Assembly: GCA_014381385.1 (NCBI GenBank)
Contig: JACNLR010000106.1
Location: 1 to 22,709 of the forward strand
DNA length: 22,709 nucleotides
Direction: 5' to 3'
From: Planctomycetota bacterium
GTDB taxonomy: Bacteria > Planctomycetota > Phycisphaerae > Phycisphaerales > SM1A02
Shown: piece after piece, positions 1 to 6,271 of the stretch
Position numbering within the stretch: the stretch's first letter is position 1
Layout of the letters: the number at the start of each line of letters is the position of its first letter
Made by a program: the position numbers and the translations under genes
The notes under the pieces: generated by a model
The model's input: the letters and a program-made list of their open reading frames with translations, nothing else
What the model was told of the DNA's origin: nothing
Databases searched by the model: none

Positions 1-199
1 AAGAAAGTCGCATCGCTTCTTGGTAATGCCCCATGGCAAGTGCCTTGGAGGCTGCTGCAAGTTGCGCCTCCTTACTTCCGGGTTCTGGCACATTCTTAAG
101 CACCCAGTCATCGGTTTGAATATCAAGGTCAAACGAATTTTGTGCAAGTGCGATTTGGCTCATGAAGAGGGCGATTGTAAAAGTGTAAATTCGGCACAT
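1..199 (-). CDS. Secreted protein, N-terminal part only (TPR/BamD-like?)
   Basis: Reading leftward from an ATG at 199, an open frame runs off the left edge, giving 66 residues. The N-terminus is a typical Sec signal peptide (MCRIYTFTIALFMSQIALA, likely cut before QNSF). The mature part begins FDLDIQTDDWVLKN and continues into a helical, alanine-rich stretch (KEAQLAAASKALAMGHYQEA) whose last part looks like the first TPR helix pair. In planctomycetes such short secreted TPR proteins are often annotated as BamD/ComL-like, but nothing here proves that. There is no lipobox cysteine after the signal region and no strong ribosome binding site. A later start at Met13 is possible but would lose most of the signal peptide. 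It is divergent from the FlhA-FlhF gene. The secreted call is fairly sure; the family is a guess. Confidence 0.7.
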   Translation of the reverse strand, partial: MCRIYTFTIALFMSQIALAQNSFDLDIQTDDWVLKNVPEPGSKEAQLAAASKALAMGHYQEAMRLS

Positions 200-318
200 A
201 TGTACATCATAATCACGCAGAGCAATCAAAGTTGCCGATGAGAGAAAAGGTTGCAACCAATAGTGGATGTAAACGAAAGGGCAAGGACGCCCAGAACTGG
301 AAGCCAAGGACGGCCAAG

Positions 319-2730
319 ATGCGCAAAGTAGCGATCCATTGTTATAGTTATGCCCTCATTGGGCTATGCACGGGTTCCGCTTATGCCATGGAATCAACAA
401 CCCTTGCGCTTCAAGGTAGCCCTAACCAAACTATTTATTCGATGTTTTTCGATTCATGGCGACTTCTTTTGTTTCTGGGTATTGCGGCGGGTCTTATCAA
501 CTTACTTGCGAGGCGGAGTAACCGCGAAGCGCTTGGAATCAGCATTCCAACGGCCTTCTTTGCCTATCCAATAGCATTTGGGCTCGGCATCCTCGCACTG
601 TTCCTCGTTTGTCTTTCCCTGACAACCTTGCCGACATTCCCTCTACTGGTACTTGCCCAGTTATGTTTATTGATGGCATGGACGAGCTATCAAAAAACCA
701 AAATCCGCAATCAGACTACCCCAACAGCAGAGGTGAAACCTCAAACGCAAACCAACAAAGTGGTTGGACGTTCAATTATTACTATTGAACTGGGAAGATC
801 CCTTCTGGGGCTTCCCTCTGGCGACGAAAGTCGAAATGTAATTGATCAAATAGCATCCCTTCGCGCTGTCATTTTTGAAAAAATTGGACTGAAAATCCCG
901 TCAATTCAGATCAAAGACAATTTGAAATTGCCAACCAATACATATCGCATCTCTGTACGAAACGGAATAGTCGGCGAGGGCGTGGTCTACGCTGACAGGT
1001 ACATGGTTATAGAGGATGAAAAAAGCCGTTCGGTTATCGAGGGGATACAAGAGCAAGACCCAGTGTTTGGTTTGCCAGTTTTATGGATTACACAAGAGCT
1101 TCAAGAGGAAGTTGGTGGGCTCTTTGTGCAGGTTATGGATCCGGTTTCTGTAATAATTACGCATCTTTCAAAATTAGTGGAGAAGCACGCGGCCGAGTTG
1201 CTCACTCGGGATGAAACATTTTCCATGGTAGAGGAACTCAGGATAAGTTCCCCTCGACTCGTTGATGGGGTCATCGGCAAGACAATTACGCTCTCCCGTT
1301 TCCACCGAATCCTAAAAGCATTGCTTGAAGAAAAAGTTTCAGTGAAAGACCTGCCCCTTATTATTGAAACCGCTGCTGACACCGCTACGTTGCCCATCGA
1401 AAACAGTATTGAGGAAATCCGAGGATCGCTTCGCAGGCAAATTTGCGCGATCGTGTCGACGCCGGAACTCGACGGACAGCAAGTTATTTCGTGTGTTAAG
1501 TTGCCCCTTCGTGTTGAAACTGCAATAGCAAACGGCAAACTCTCGAAAGATCAAATAGCAAATGCTCTGCATCGTGCTGCAAGCACACTTGTCACGGACG
1601 GATTGCCAATCGTAGTCGTCACTTCAAGTACGAACCGCCGTAAAGTGCAAGCGCGGATTTCTAGCGGCAAGGATGAAGTGATTGTATTGAGCAAGGATGA
1701 AATCGTTCCTGAAGTTAGCCTGAATGTGGTAGGCACACTTGAACTAGAAGTGCAGAGTACATCGAAGTCATCTCAGAAGTTGGACACTGGCGACAAGATG
1801 AAAACTATTGCCTATGCTCGCTTAGCCCTAGACCAATGCAGCGAACAACAAGTATCACAAAGCTCGATTGCACTAGATCTCGCTGAGATTAAAACACTCG
1901 TCGGGGAAGTCCTCTCGAGCGAAAAAGCGAAACGACGATCCCCACACCTTGTATCAGTGCAAAAGTCACTCCTTTCGCAGGGCATTGACACGAAACTTGC
2001 CTCGGAAATAGTGCAGCGATTGCATGCGGACCCTTCTGTATGCGAAGAAGAAATACACGCTAGCATGATGCGCGAACTCATTGCTAGGCTCCCTCAGTCT
2101 GTGCCACCGCCAAGTAGGGGACTACGCAAATCAACCGTGATTGCACTTGTGGGTCCGACTGGAGTTGGCAAAACGACAACGATAGCGAAACTTGCAACAA
2201 AATTTCGCATGCAGCAAGGGAGAAGCGTTTCTCTTATCACTGCGGACACGTACAGAGTCGCTGCGGTAGACCAACTCCAGCAATATGCAGAGTTGTTTGA
2301 CGCTACGCTTGAGATTGCAGGCACGGCTGAGCAAATGCAATATGCAATTGATGCGTGCAGACATACAGATATTGTATTGATTGATACCGCGGGTAGAAGC
2401 GCATCTGATTGCGATCGAATTCAAGAGACGGCAAGTATCTTAGAGGTAGCGTCTCCGGATGAAACACACCTTGTACTTAGCGCAGCAACTTCGATGTCAG
2501 CCTCACAGAGAGCTGCAAGCAGTTTTTTGGTGACGGGGTACGACCGCATCATCGTTTCGAAACTCGACGAGGTAGACATGCTTGGCGAGACTATTTCGGC
2601 CCTTTGTGCAATCGGAAGACCTTTGAGTTGGTTTACCGATGGTCAGGATATATCGTCGCACATAAATCTTGCCCGTCCAAGGCAACTTGTCGATGCCGCC
2701 TTTCAATCGCAACAGCCGATAACTCTTTAG
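319..2730 (+). CDS. FlhA cytoplasmic domain fused to FlhF GTPase
   Basis: This 803-residue frame joins two flagellar proteins. Residues 1-23 look like a signal peptide or first membrane helix (ending SAYA). Hydrophobic segments follow at about 46-64, 75-101 and 107-121; the last two resemble the final helices of FlhA. Residues about 148-481 match the FlhA cytoplasmic domain: ELGRSLLGL, IPSIQIKDNL, DPVFGLPVLWI, DPVSVIITHLSKLVEKHAAELL, LRRQIC and VLSKDEIVPEV. The FHIPEP loop and most of the channel helices are absent. Residues about 494-796 are FlhF: MKTIAYARLAL resembles its N-terminus, then P-loop GPTGVGKTT (612-620), ADTYR (642-646), DTAGR (689-693) and SKLDE (747-751). FlhA_C normally docks export chaperones; FlhF places polar flagella. 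I chose ATG 319 because AAGGA (306-310) lies 8 bases upstream; TTG 232 and ATG 238 lack such a site. An internal start for FlhF at 1798 has no clear ribosome site. No stop or shift separates the halves. Both domain calls are confident; function of the fusion is unknown. Confidence 0.9.
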   Translation: MRKVAIHCYSYALIGLCTGSAYAMESTTLALQGSPNQTIYSMFFDSWRLLLFLGIAAGLINLLARRSNREALGISIPTAFFAYPIAFGLGILALFLVCLSLTTLPTFPLLVLAQLCLLMAWTSYQKTKIRNQTTPTAEVKPQTQTNKVVGRSIITIELGRSLLGLPSGDESRNVIDQIASLRAVIFEKIGLKIPSIQIKDNLKLPTNTYRISVRNGIVGEGVVYADRYMVIEDEKSRSVIEGIQEQDPVFGLPVLWITQELQEEVGGLFVQVMDPVSVIITHLSKLVEKHAAELLTRDETFSMVEELRISSPRLVDGVIGKTITLSRFHRILKALLEEKVSVKDLPLIIETAADTATLPIENSIEEIRGSLRRQICAIVSTPELDGQQVISCVKLPLRVETAIANGKLSKDQIANALHRAASTLVTDGLPIVVVTSSTNRRKVQARISSGKDEVIVLSKDEIVPEVSLNVVGTLELEVQSTSKSSQKLDTGDKMKTIAYARLALDQCSEQQVSQSSIALDLAEIKTLVGEVLSSEKAKRRSPHLVSVQKSLLSQGIDTKLASEIVQRLHADPSVCEEEIHASMMRELIARLPQSVPPPSRGLRKSTVIALVGPTGVGKTTTIAKLATKFRMQQGRSVSLITADTYRVAAVDQLQQYAELFDATLEIAGTAEQMQYAIDACRHTDIVLIDTAGRSASDCDRIQETASILEVASPDETHLVLSAATSMSASQRAASSFLVTGYDRIIVSKLDEVDMLGETISALCAIGRPLSWFTDGQDISSHINLARPRQLVDAAFQSQQPITL

Positions 2731-3038
2731 GGTTATGCAAGTTACAACGATTGTGATAGCGGGGTCGATGTTCCAATATAACCACCAAAAACGGGATTTT
2801 CCGTCCTAAATTCTGCGCTATTCTCGGACCCATGGTATGGCTAGCTAGCTGGGATGGTTGGTGTAACTGGATTGTATTTTTCGATTTGTTGAACAAAAAC
2901 TCGTGTGAAACGACTTTCAATAGGTGTCGCACTTGCGGCAAAATTAAAAATTCATGACAAACAACCCCAACACCACATCTCCCAAACCGCTCTTTGCTTG
3001 TTATAGTCTTGGCAACATCAATGCCAAGGATCGGCAAG
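2731..3038. other. Gap between flhA-flhF fusion and sigma gene
   Basis: About 308 bases with no gene I can support. A long leftward open frame crosses it (from about 3121 down to 2633), but it overlaps both neighbouring genes and shows no protein features. I see no strong terminator after 2730 and no convincing -35/-10 pair. A promoter for the sigma gene probably lies here because the gap is too long for simple translational coupling. The flagellar number regulator flhG, which often follows flhF, is not present. Confidence 0.6.
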
Positions 3039-3101
3039 ATGATGATAAAAGTACTTACGTGCGTACGTTCGTATTTCTCTGGTGACAGGGTCAAGGAGTA
3101 G
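3039..3101 (+). CDS. Possible 20-codon leader peptide before the sigma gene
   Basis: ATG ATG at 3039/3042 opens a 20-codon frame (MMIKVLTCVRSYF...VKE) ending in TAG at 3099-3101. AAGGA at 3026-3030 sits 8 bases before the first ATG. The block GCCAAGGATCGGCAAGATG is nearly the same as GCCAAGGACGGCCAAGATG in front of the FlhA-FlhF start at 319, so the two flagellar genes share a translation-start signature. The leader's last two sense codons, AAG GAG, are themselves the Shine-Dalgarno sequence of the sigma gene (start 3106), so a terminating ribosome would sit on that site. This suggests translational coupling or a leader control. It could also be a leftover start of a deleted gene, or chance. 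Confidence 0.4.
   Translation: MMIKVLTCVRSYFSGDRVKE
3093..3098 (+). promoter_or_regulatory. Ribosome binding site fixing the sigma start
   Basis: AAGGAG ends 7 bases before ATG 3106. This is the strongest site near the gene and rules out the in-frame upstream GTG at 3082, which would put the site inside the coding region. It overlaps the end of the possible leader peptide. Confidence 0.75.
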
Positions 3102-3105
3102 ACCA

Positions 3106-3966
3106 ATGCCAAGTGCAACAATTGACAGTAGTAAAAAAATCACAAGAGCTTCCCTCAAAGGTAACATCCCTAAGGGACTTGATGGAACGATACAAACACC
3201 AAGCGGAGAAATGATTCTCCTTGATGTTTGGATTGCTTACAAGAGTGACCCGACTGTGGAGTTTCGAAATGTGCTCATGGAACAGTATCTGCAAGTCGTG
3301 CGATACACCGCCGAGCGCGTGCATACGAAACTCCCATCGGAAGTAGACGTGGATGATTTGTATTCAGCCGGCTTGTTCGGATTAATGCAAGCAATTGACG
3401 CTTACGATTTGACACTTGGGTTTAAATTTGAAACCTATTGCAGTCAACGAATTCGCGGGGCGATTTACGATGAACTACGCGCGATGGACTGGGTACCTCG
3501 ACTTGTACGCTCAAGAAGTTCCAAAGTCGACCGTGCTCGAAAATCTATCGAGATGGAAACCGGGGACAAGGCGACAGATGACCAAATTATCGATCACCTT
3601 GAAGTTGATTCGACAGAATATGAAAAAATTGAGCGAGATTCACGGCCTGTGATGATGACATCGTTGAATCGAAAAGCATACGACAGCGATTCATCAAAGG
3701 AAGTGCAGGAGATTGATGTGATTCGAGATCAGCGGCAAGAAAACCCAGTGCTTGAATTGCAAAAGAAAGACCTTCAACTTTTGCTCACGAAGGGATTGAC
3801 ACGCGCCGAGCGAATGATTGTTGTCTTGTACTACTATGAAGAAATGACAATGAAAGAAATTGGTTTGACACTTGACTTGTCTGAATCTCGAGTTAGCCAA
3901 ATGCATTCGTCGATTCTTGCTCGTCTTAAATCACAGATGCAACATCGTAGTAAAGAATTCAAATAA
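3106..3966 (+). CDS. fliA: Flagellar/WhiG-type RNA polymerase sigma factor (sigma-28)
   Basis: A 286-residue group 3 sigma-70 factor that would direct RNA polymerase to flagellar (class 3) promoters. Region 2 lies at about 50-140, with VDVDDLYSAGLFGLMQAIDAYD, then KFETYCSQRIRGAIYDELRAMDWVPR, the diagnostic FliA/WhiG signature. A middle helical part holds the region 3 segment (VDRARKSIEMETGDKATDDQI, about 141-161). Region 4 lies at about 222-278, with helix-turn-helix MTMKEIGLTLDLSESRVSQMH. The N-terminus has about 45 extra residues before region 2 compared with typical FliA. ATG 3106 follows AAGGAG at proper spacing. It sits downstream of the FlhA-FlhF gene and before a strong terminator, consistent with a flagellar cluster. 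No anti-sigma gene flgM is visible. The family is certain; FliA rather than another WhiG-like role rests on the neighbour. Confidence 0.9.
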   Translation: MPSATIDSSKKITRASLKGNIPKGLDGTIQTPSGEMILLDVWIAYKSDPTVEFRNVLMEQYLQVVRYTAERVHTKLPSEVDVDDLYSAGLFGLMQAIDAYDLTLGFKFETYCSQRIRGAIYDELRAMDWVPRLVRSRSSKVDRARKSIEMETGDKATDDQIIDHLEVDSTEYEKIERDSRPVMMTSLNRKAYDSDSSKEVQEIDVIRDQRQENPVLELQKKDLQLLLTKGLTRAERMIVVLYYYEEMTMKEIGLTLDLSESRVSQMHSSILARLKSQMQHRSKEFK

Positions 3967-3996
3967 ACGTACGTATTCCCAACTGGTTCGACATGT

Positions 3997-4026
3997 AAAA
4001 GACCGCGACGAAAGTCGCGGTCTTTT
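3997..4026. terminator. Bidirectional intrinsic terminator
   Basis: A perfect 13-bp stem (AAAAGACCGCGAC pairing with GTCGCGGTCTTTT) with a GAAA loop. The T-rich side follows on both strands. It lies 31 bases after the sigma gene and 20 bases after the end of the leftward HAF gene, so it can end transcription from both sides. Confidence 0.95.
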
Positions 4027-4046
4027 GTTGTTACTTAGAAAGTGTG

Positions 4047-5219
4047 TTAATTTGACCAAGCACTAATGACTGCAAGAACATCTTGCACGTTCACTATCCC
4101 GTCGTTGTTCACGTCTTCGGGGCAGGCAGGACATTCGCCCCAGTTTCCTACAACGGCAAGCAAGTCGGATACATTGACGAAGCCGTCGTTATTCACATCT
4201 TCAGGAATAGTTTCATCCATTGGCGTAAGCAGGTACGGTCGTCTAGAACCATCGGGATATTCACCAAGGGCGGAGATATGCCCTTCATTATTAATCCCTT
4301 TTGCATTTGTAATTGTTACGTCTATGTCTGGGACAATAAAATTGTTGAGGTCATACAATTCACCATCTATCCAGAGAAAGCCATGCATGGTTCCGTCAGG
4401 ATATTGTGCTTGTCCAACAATGTGGCCAAGGTCGTTTATTGCATACGCACGACTTTCATCGCCACCGAATGTGCCCAGGTCAGTCATGCCAGATTTAAGC
4501 GTATAAGCAAATGCATGCCAATACGTATCATCAACTTTGGAAAATCCTGCAACAATTCTGTTGTTGTTTATTGCGCGTGCTTGGGCTGCGCCACCTCCAA
4601 GGTCACCAAGGTCCGTCATTTGCGCAATGTTACCGGCAGGAATCCCGAAAGCGCGTATTTTTCCTTCGGGGTTTCTTGCCATGCCAACAACATCATTTAA
4701 CTCGTTGATAGCAAACGCTTGGCTTTCATCGCCACCGAAGGTTGGGATTTCATCCCAGACTTCGTCGTGTTTAATGAAACCGCGAAGGTCAAATGGGACT
4801 CCGCCTGCAAGCCCGACAATCCAGCCATTATTATTGATATCTTTTGCTTGGCTATAGTTCACAGCGGCCCACGCTGGTGCACCTAAATCATTCATTTGTT
4901 CGCCATCCCAATGGAAGGCATGAAATTGTCCATTTGGAGCGCTCGAATATCCAACAACATCAGCATAGTCGTTCATACCGAAAGCCCAGACATATCCGCC
5001 ATTTGGATAGGTCAGTGGCACAATGTGAACAAGTTGGTTTCCGTCCCAAATGAAACTGTGTTGCCCAAAACCATTTGGTGCATCGCCGATTCCTGCAACT
5101 TGGCCGGATTCATTCATTGCTGTGACATAACAGTTACCATCACTAATGCAACCTAAATCAATTGCATCAAATGGGCTCGGAGTGGTCATCAACGTTGCGA
5201 TAATAATAGAAGTAAACAT
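4047..5219 (-). CDS. Secreted HAF-repeat protein with dockerin-like tail
   Basis: A 390-residue exported protein. Met1-Ala19 (MFTSIIIATLMTTPSPFDA) is a short signal peptide. The body is a chain of HAF-type extracellular repeats, each about 45-55 residues, with units such as DLGTFGGDESRAYAINDLGH followed by IVGQA and an HGFLW-like segment. Repeats of this family are thought to form beta-rich, propeller-like surfaces; no enzymatic residues are evident. The last 51 residues carry two dockerin/EF-hand loops, DVNNDGFVNVSD and DVNNDGIVNVQD, each followed by LLAVVGNWG or VLAVISAWS; these should bind calcium. ATG 5219 is preferred over an upstream in-frame ATG at 5339 because AAAGGAG lies just upstream and the signal peptide starts here. 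The cellular target is unknown; in this group such tails are common on secreted proteins. Confidence 0.88.
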   Translation of the reverse strand: MFTSIIIATLMTTPSPFDAIDLGCISDGNCYVTAMNESGQVAGIGDAPNGFGQHSFIWDGNQLVHIVPLTYPNGGYVWAFGMNDYADVVGYSSAPNGQFHAFHWDGEQMNDLGAPAWAAVNYSQAKDINNNGWIVGLAGGVPFDLRGFIKHDEVWDEIPTFGGDESQAFAINELNDVVGMARNPEGKIRAFGIPAGNIAQMTDLGDLGGGAAQARAINNNRIVAGFSKVDDTYWHAFAYTLKSGMTDLGTFGGDESRAYAINDLGHIVGQAQYPDGTMHGFLWIDGELYDLNNFIVPDIDVTITNAKGINNEGHISALGEYPDGSRRPYLLTPMDETIPEDVNNDGFVNVSDLLAVVGNWGECPACPEDVNNDGIVNVQDVLAVISAWSN

Positions 5220-5329
5220 AAAGAAACTCCTTTCTCTAGGAGCGGCACCATTGCCACCATAATACCAAGCGTAAATGGTGTATTTCCTCCGTAACCAACG
5301 TACGCCATAAACAATGGCATATCCAGTAA

Positions 5330-5352
5330 AAAATGCCACAATGTGGCATTTT
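5330..5352 (-). terminator. Intrinsic terminator of a lost gene (leftward)
   Basis: AAAATGCCAC and GTGGCATTTT form a perfect 10-bp stem with a 3-base loop, and the leftward strand continues as a run of six T. It stands 28 bases after the stop of the orphan dockerin tail (5381-5467), so it appears to be that gene's original terminator. Confidence 0.75.
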
Positions 5353-5380
5353 AACTCTCTGAGATTGTGTTATTGATGCA

Positions 5381-5467
5381 CTATTGTCCCCAGGCACCGA
5401 TGACAGCGAGTAAGTCAACGACATCGACCATAGAGTCTCCATTGATATCTTCGTTAGGGGGGTAGCA
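5381..5467 (-). pseudogene. Orphan dockerin C-terminal tail (gene remnant)
   Basis: The leftward frame encodes CYPPNEDINGDSMVDVVD followed by LLAVIGAWGQ and a TAG stop. This is a dockerin/EF-hand repeat of the same type as the tail of the HAF-repeat gene next door. Immediately upstream the frame is closed by TGA (5468-5470), and no start codon is available before the calcium loop. A correct stop and a terminator remain at the 3' side. The simplest reading is that the body of a secreted-protein gene was deleted and only its last repeat survives. A second possibility is a partial copy of a dockerin tail. Expression seems unlikely. Confidence 0.75.
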
Positions 5468-5478
5468 TCATTGCTACC
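5461..5478. repeat. Short inverted repeat at the deletion edge
   Basis: GGTAGCA TCAT TGCTACC is a perfect 7-bp stem with a 4-base loop. It starts exactly where the dockerin remnant loses its reading frame, so it may mark the break point of the deletion. It has no T-run and is not a good terminator. Confidence 0.5.
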
Positions 5479-5553
5479 AATAAAAAGGCGAAAAATTACT
5501 TTTTCTCACGCAACTAGCATGGCACAAAACATACATTTATGCATTTATGCAAG

Positions 5554-5573
5554 AAAAAAACTATCCCGCGGGA
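5554..5573 (-). terminator. Weak candidate terminator after scoB
   Basis: Just after the leftward scoB stop, the palindrome TCCCGCGGGA is followed by a run of seven T on the same strand. The palindrome has almost no loop, so the hairpin would be short. Position and T-run suggest a terminator, but the structure is weak. Confidence 0.35.
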
Positions 5574-5577
5574 AAGA

Positions 5578-6231
5578 TTATTGCTGGCACGAGGTGGAAA
5601 CGAGGACTTCAGCGGTGGTTTTTTCGAGAACTTCGTCAATCGTGACATCTGGAGCGAGTTCAGTAACTTCAAAACGTCGTTTTTCTTCGTTCATTTCCAT
5701 GACGCACAAATCCGTAATAATCATGTCGATGCATCGAAGACCCGTAAGCGGGAGGGTGCAAGCAGGAATAAGTTTTGGGTCACCTTTGCGGGTGACGTGA
5801 TCCATGATGACAACGACCTTATTTACGCCTGCGACCAAATCCATCGCGCCGCCCATGCCCTTAATCATCTTTCCGGGAATCATCCAGTTTGCAATGTCGC
5901 CTTCTTGTGATATTTCCATCGCCCCAAGAATCGCAAGGTCAATATGTCCACCACGAATCATCTCAAATGATTCAGCGGAAGAAAAGTAACTTGCCCCAGG
6001 GACGGCTGTGACAGTTTGTTTTCCGGCGTTAATTAGGTCAGCATCAACATTATCTTCAGTCGGAAATTCGCCCATCCCAAGCAGTCCATTTTCGGACTGT
6101 AGCCAAACTTGCATTCCATCAGGAACATAGTTGGCGACAAGGGTAGGCATTCCAATCCCTAAGTTGACGTAAAAGCCGTCTCTGAGTTCTTGAGCGGCAC
6201 GCTTTGCAATTCCGTTTCTATCTAGTGGCAT
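5578..6231 (-). CDS. scoB: 3-oxoacid CoA-transferase subunit B
   Basis: A 217-residue beta subunit of a class I CoA transferase, which moves CoA between succinyl-CoA or acetyl-CoA and a 3-oxoacid such as acetoacetate. The N-terminus RAAQELRDGFYVNLGIGMPTL and the active-site segment LQSENGLLGMG are typical; Glu47 in SENG is the residue expected to form the glutamyl-CoA intermediate. Later blocks GGHIDLAILGAMEISQEGD, NWMIPGKMIKGMGGAMDLV and HVTRKGDPKL are also typical. The length matches the separate B subunit. The A subunit normally sits directly upstream, but here the upstream side is the divergent aldehyde dehydrogenase gene and no A subunit occurs in the window. The enzyme therefore needs a partner encoded elsewhere. 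Exact substrate cannot be told. Confidence 0.92.
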   Translation of the reverse strand: MPLDRNGIAKRAAQELRDGFYVNLGIGMPTLVANYVPDGMQVWLQSENGLLGMGEFPTEDNVDADLINAGKQTVTAVPGASYFSSAESFEMIRGGHIDLAILGAMEISQEGDIANWMIPGKMIKGMGGAMDLVAGVNKVVVIMDHVTRKGDPKLIPACTLPLTGLRCIDMIITDLCVMEMNEEKRRFEVTELAPDVTIDEVLEKTTAEVLVSTSCQQ

Positions 6232-6271
6232 ATGGGGATAATACCACCTCTTGGTGTGTTAGAATACAGGG
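6232..6271. promoter_or_regulatory. Compact divergent start region, scoB and ALDH
   Basis: Only 40 bases separate the two divergent start codons. On the scoB side AGAGGTGG is a plausible ribosome site. On the other side TTAGAAT could be a -10 element, but I see no matching -35. Any promoters must overlap each other or the opposite coding region, which could link expression of the two genes. Confidence 0.35.

Noticed and set aside
20..241. Rightward 73-codon open frame at the left edge
   Set aside because: The opposite strand has a much better signal-peptide protein over the same bases; this frame shows no features.
1798..2730. Separate flhF gene starting at ATG 1798
   Set aside because: MKTIAYARLAL resembles an FlhF start, but no ribosome site precedes it and the FlhA frame runs straight through; internal initiation stays possible but is not shown.
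2633..3121. Leftward 162-codon open frame across the gap before the sigma gene
   Set aside because: It overlaps both flanking genes, has no ribosome site or protein motifs, and covers the leader and start signals of the sigma gene.
3057..3976. CGTACGT-rich strings on both sides of the sigma gene (3057-3076 and 3966-3976)
   Set aside because: They share only about ten bases; too short to call a repeat or a mobile-element boundary.
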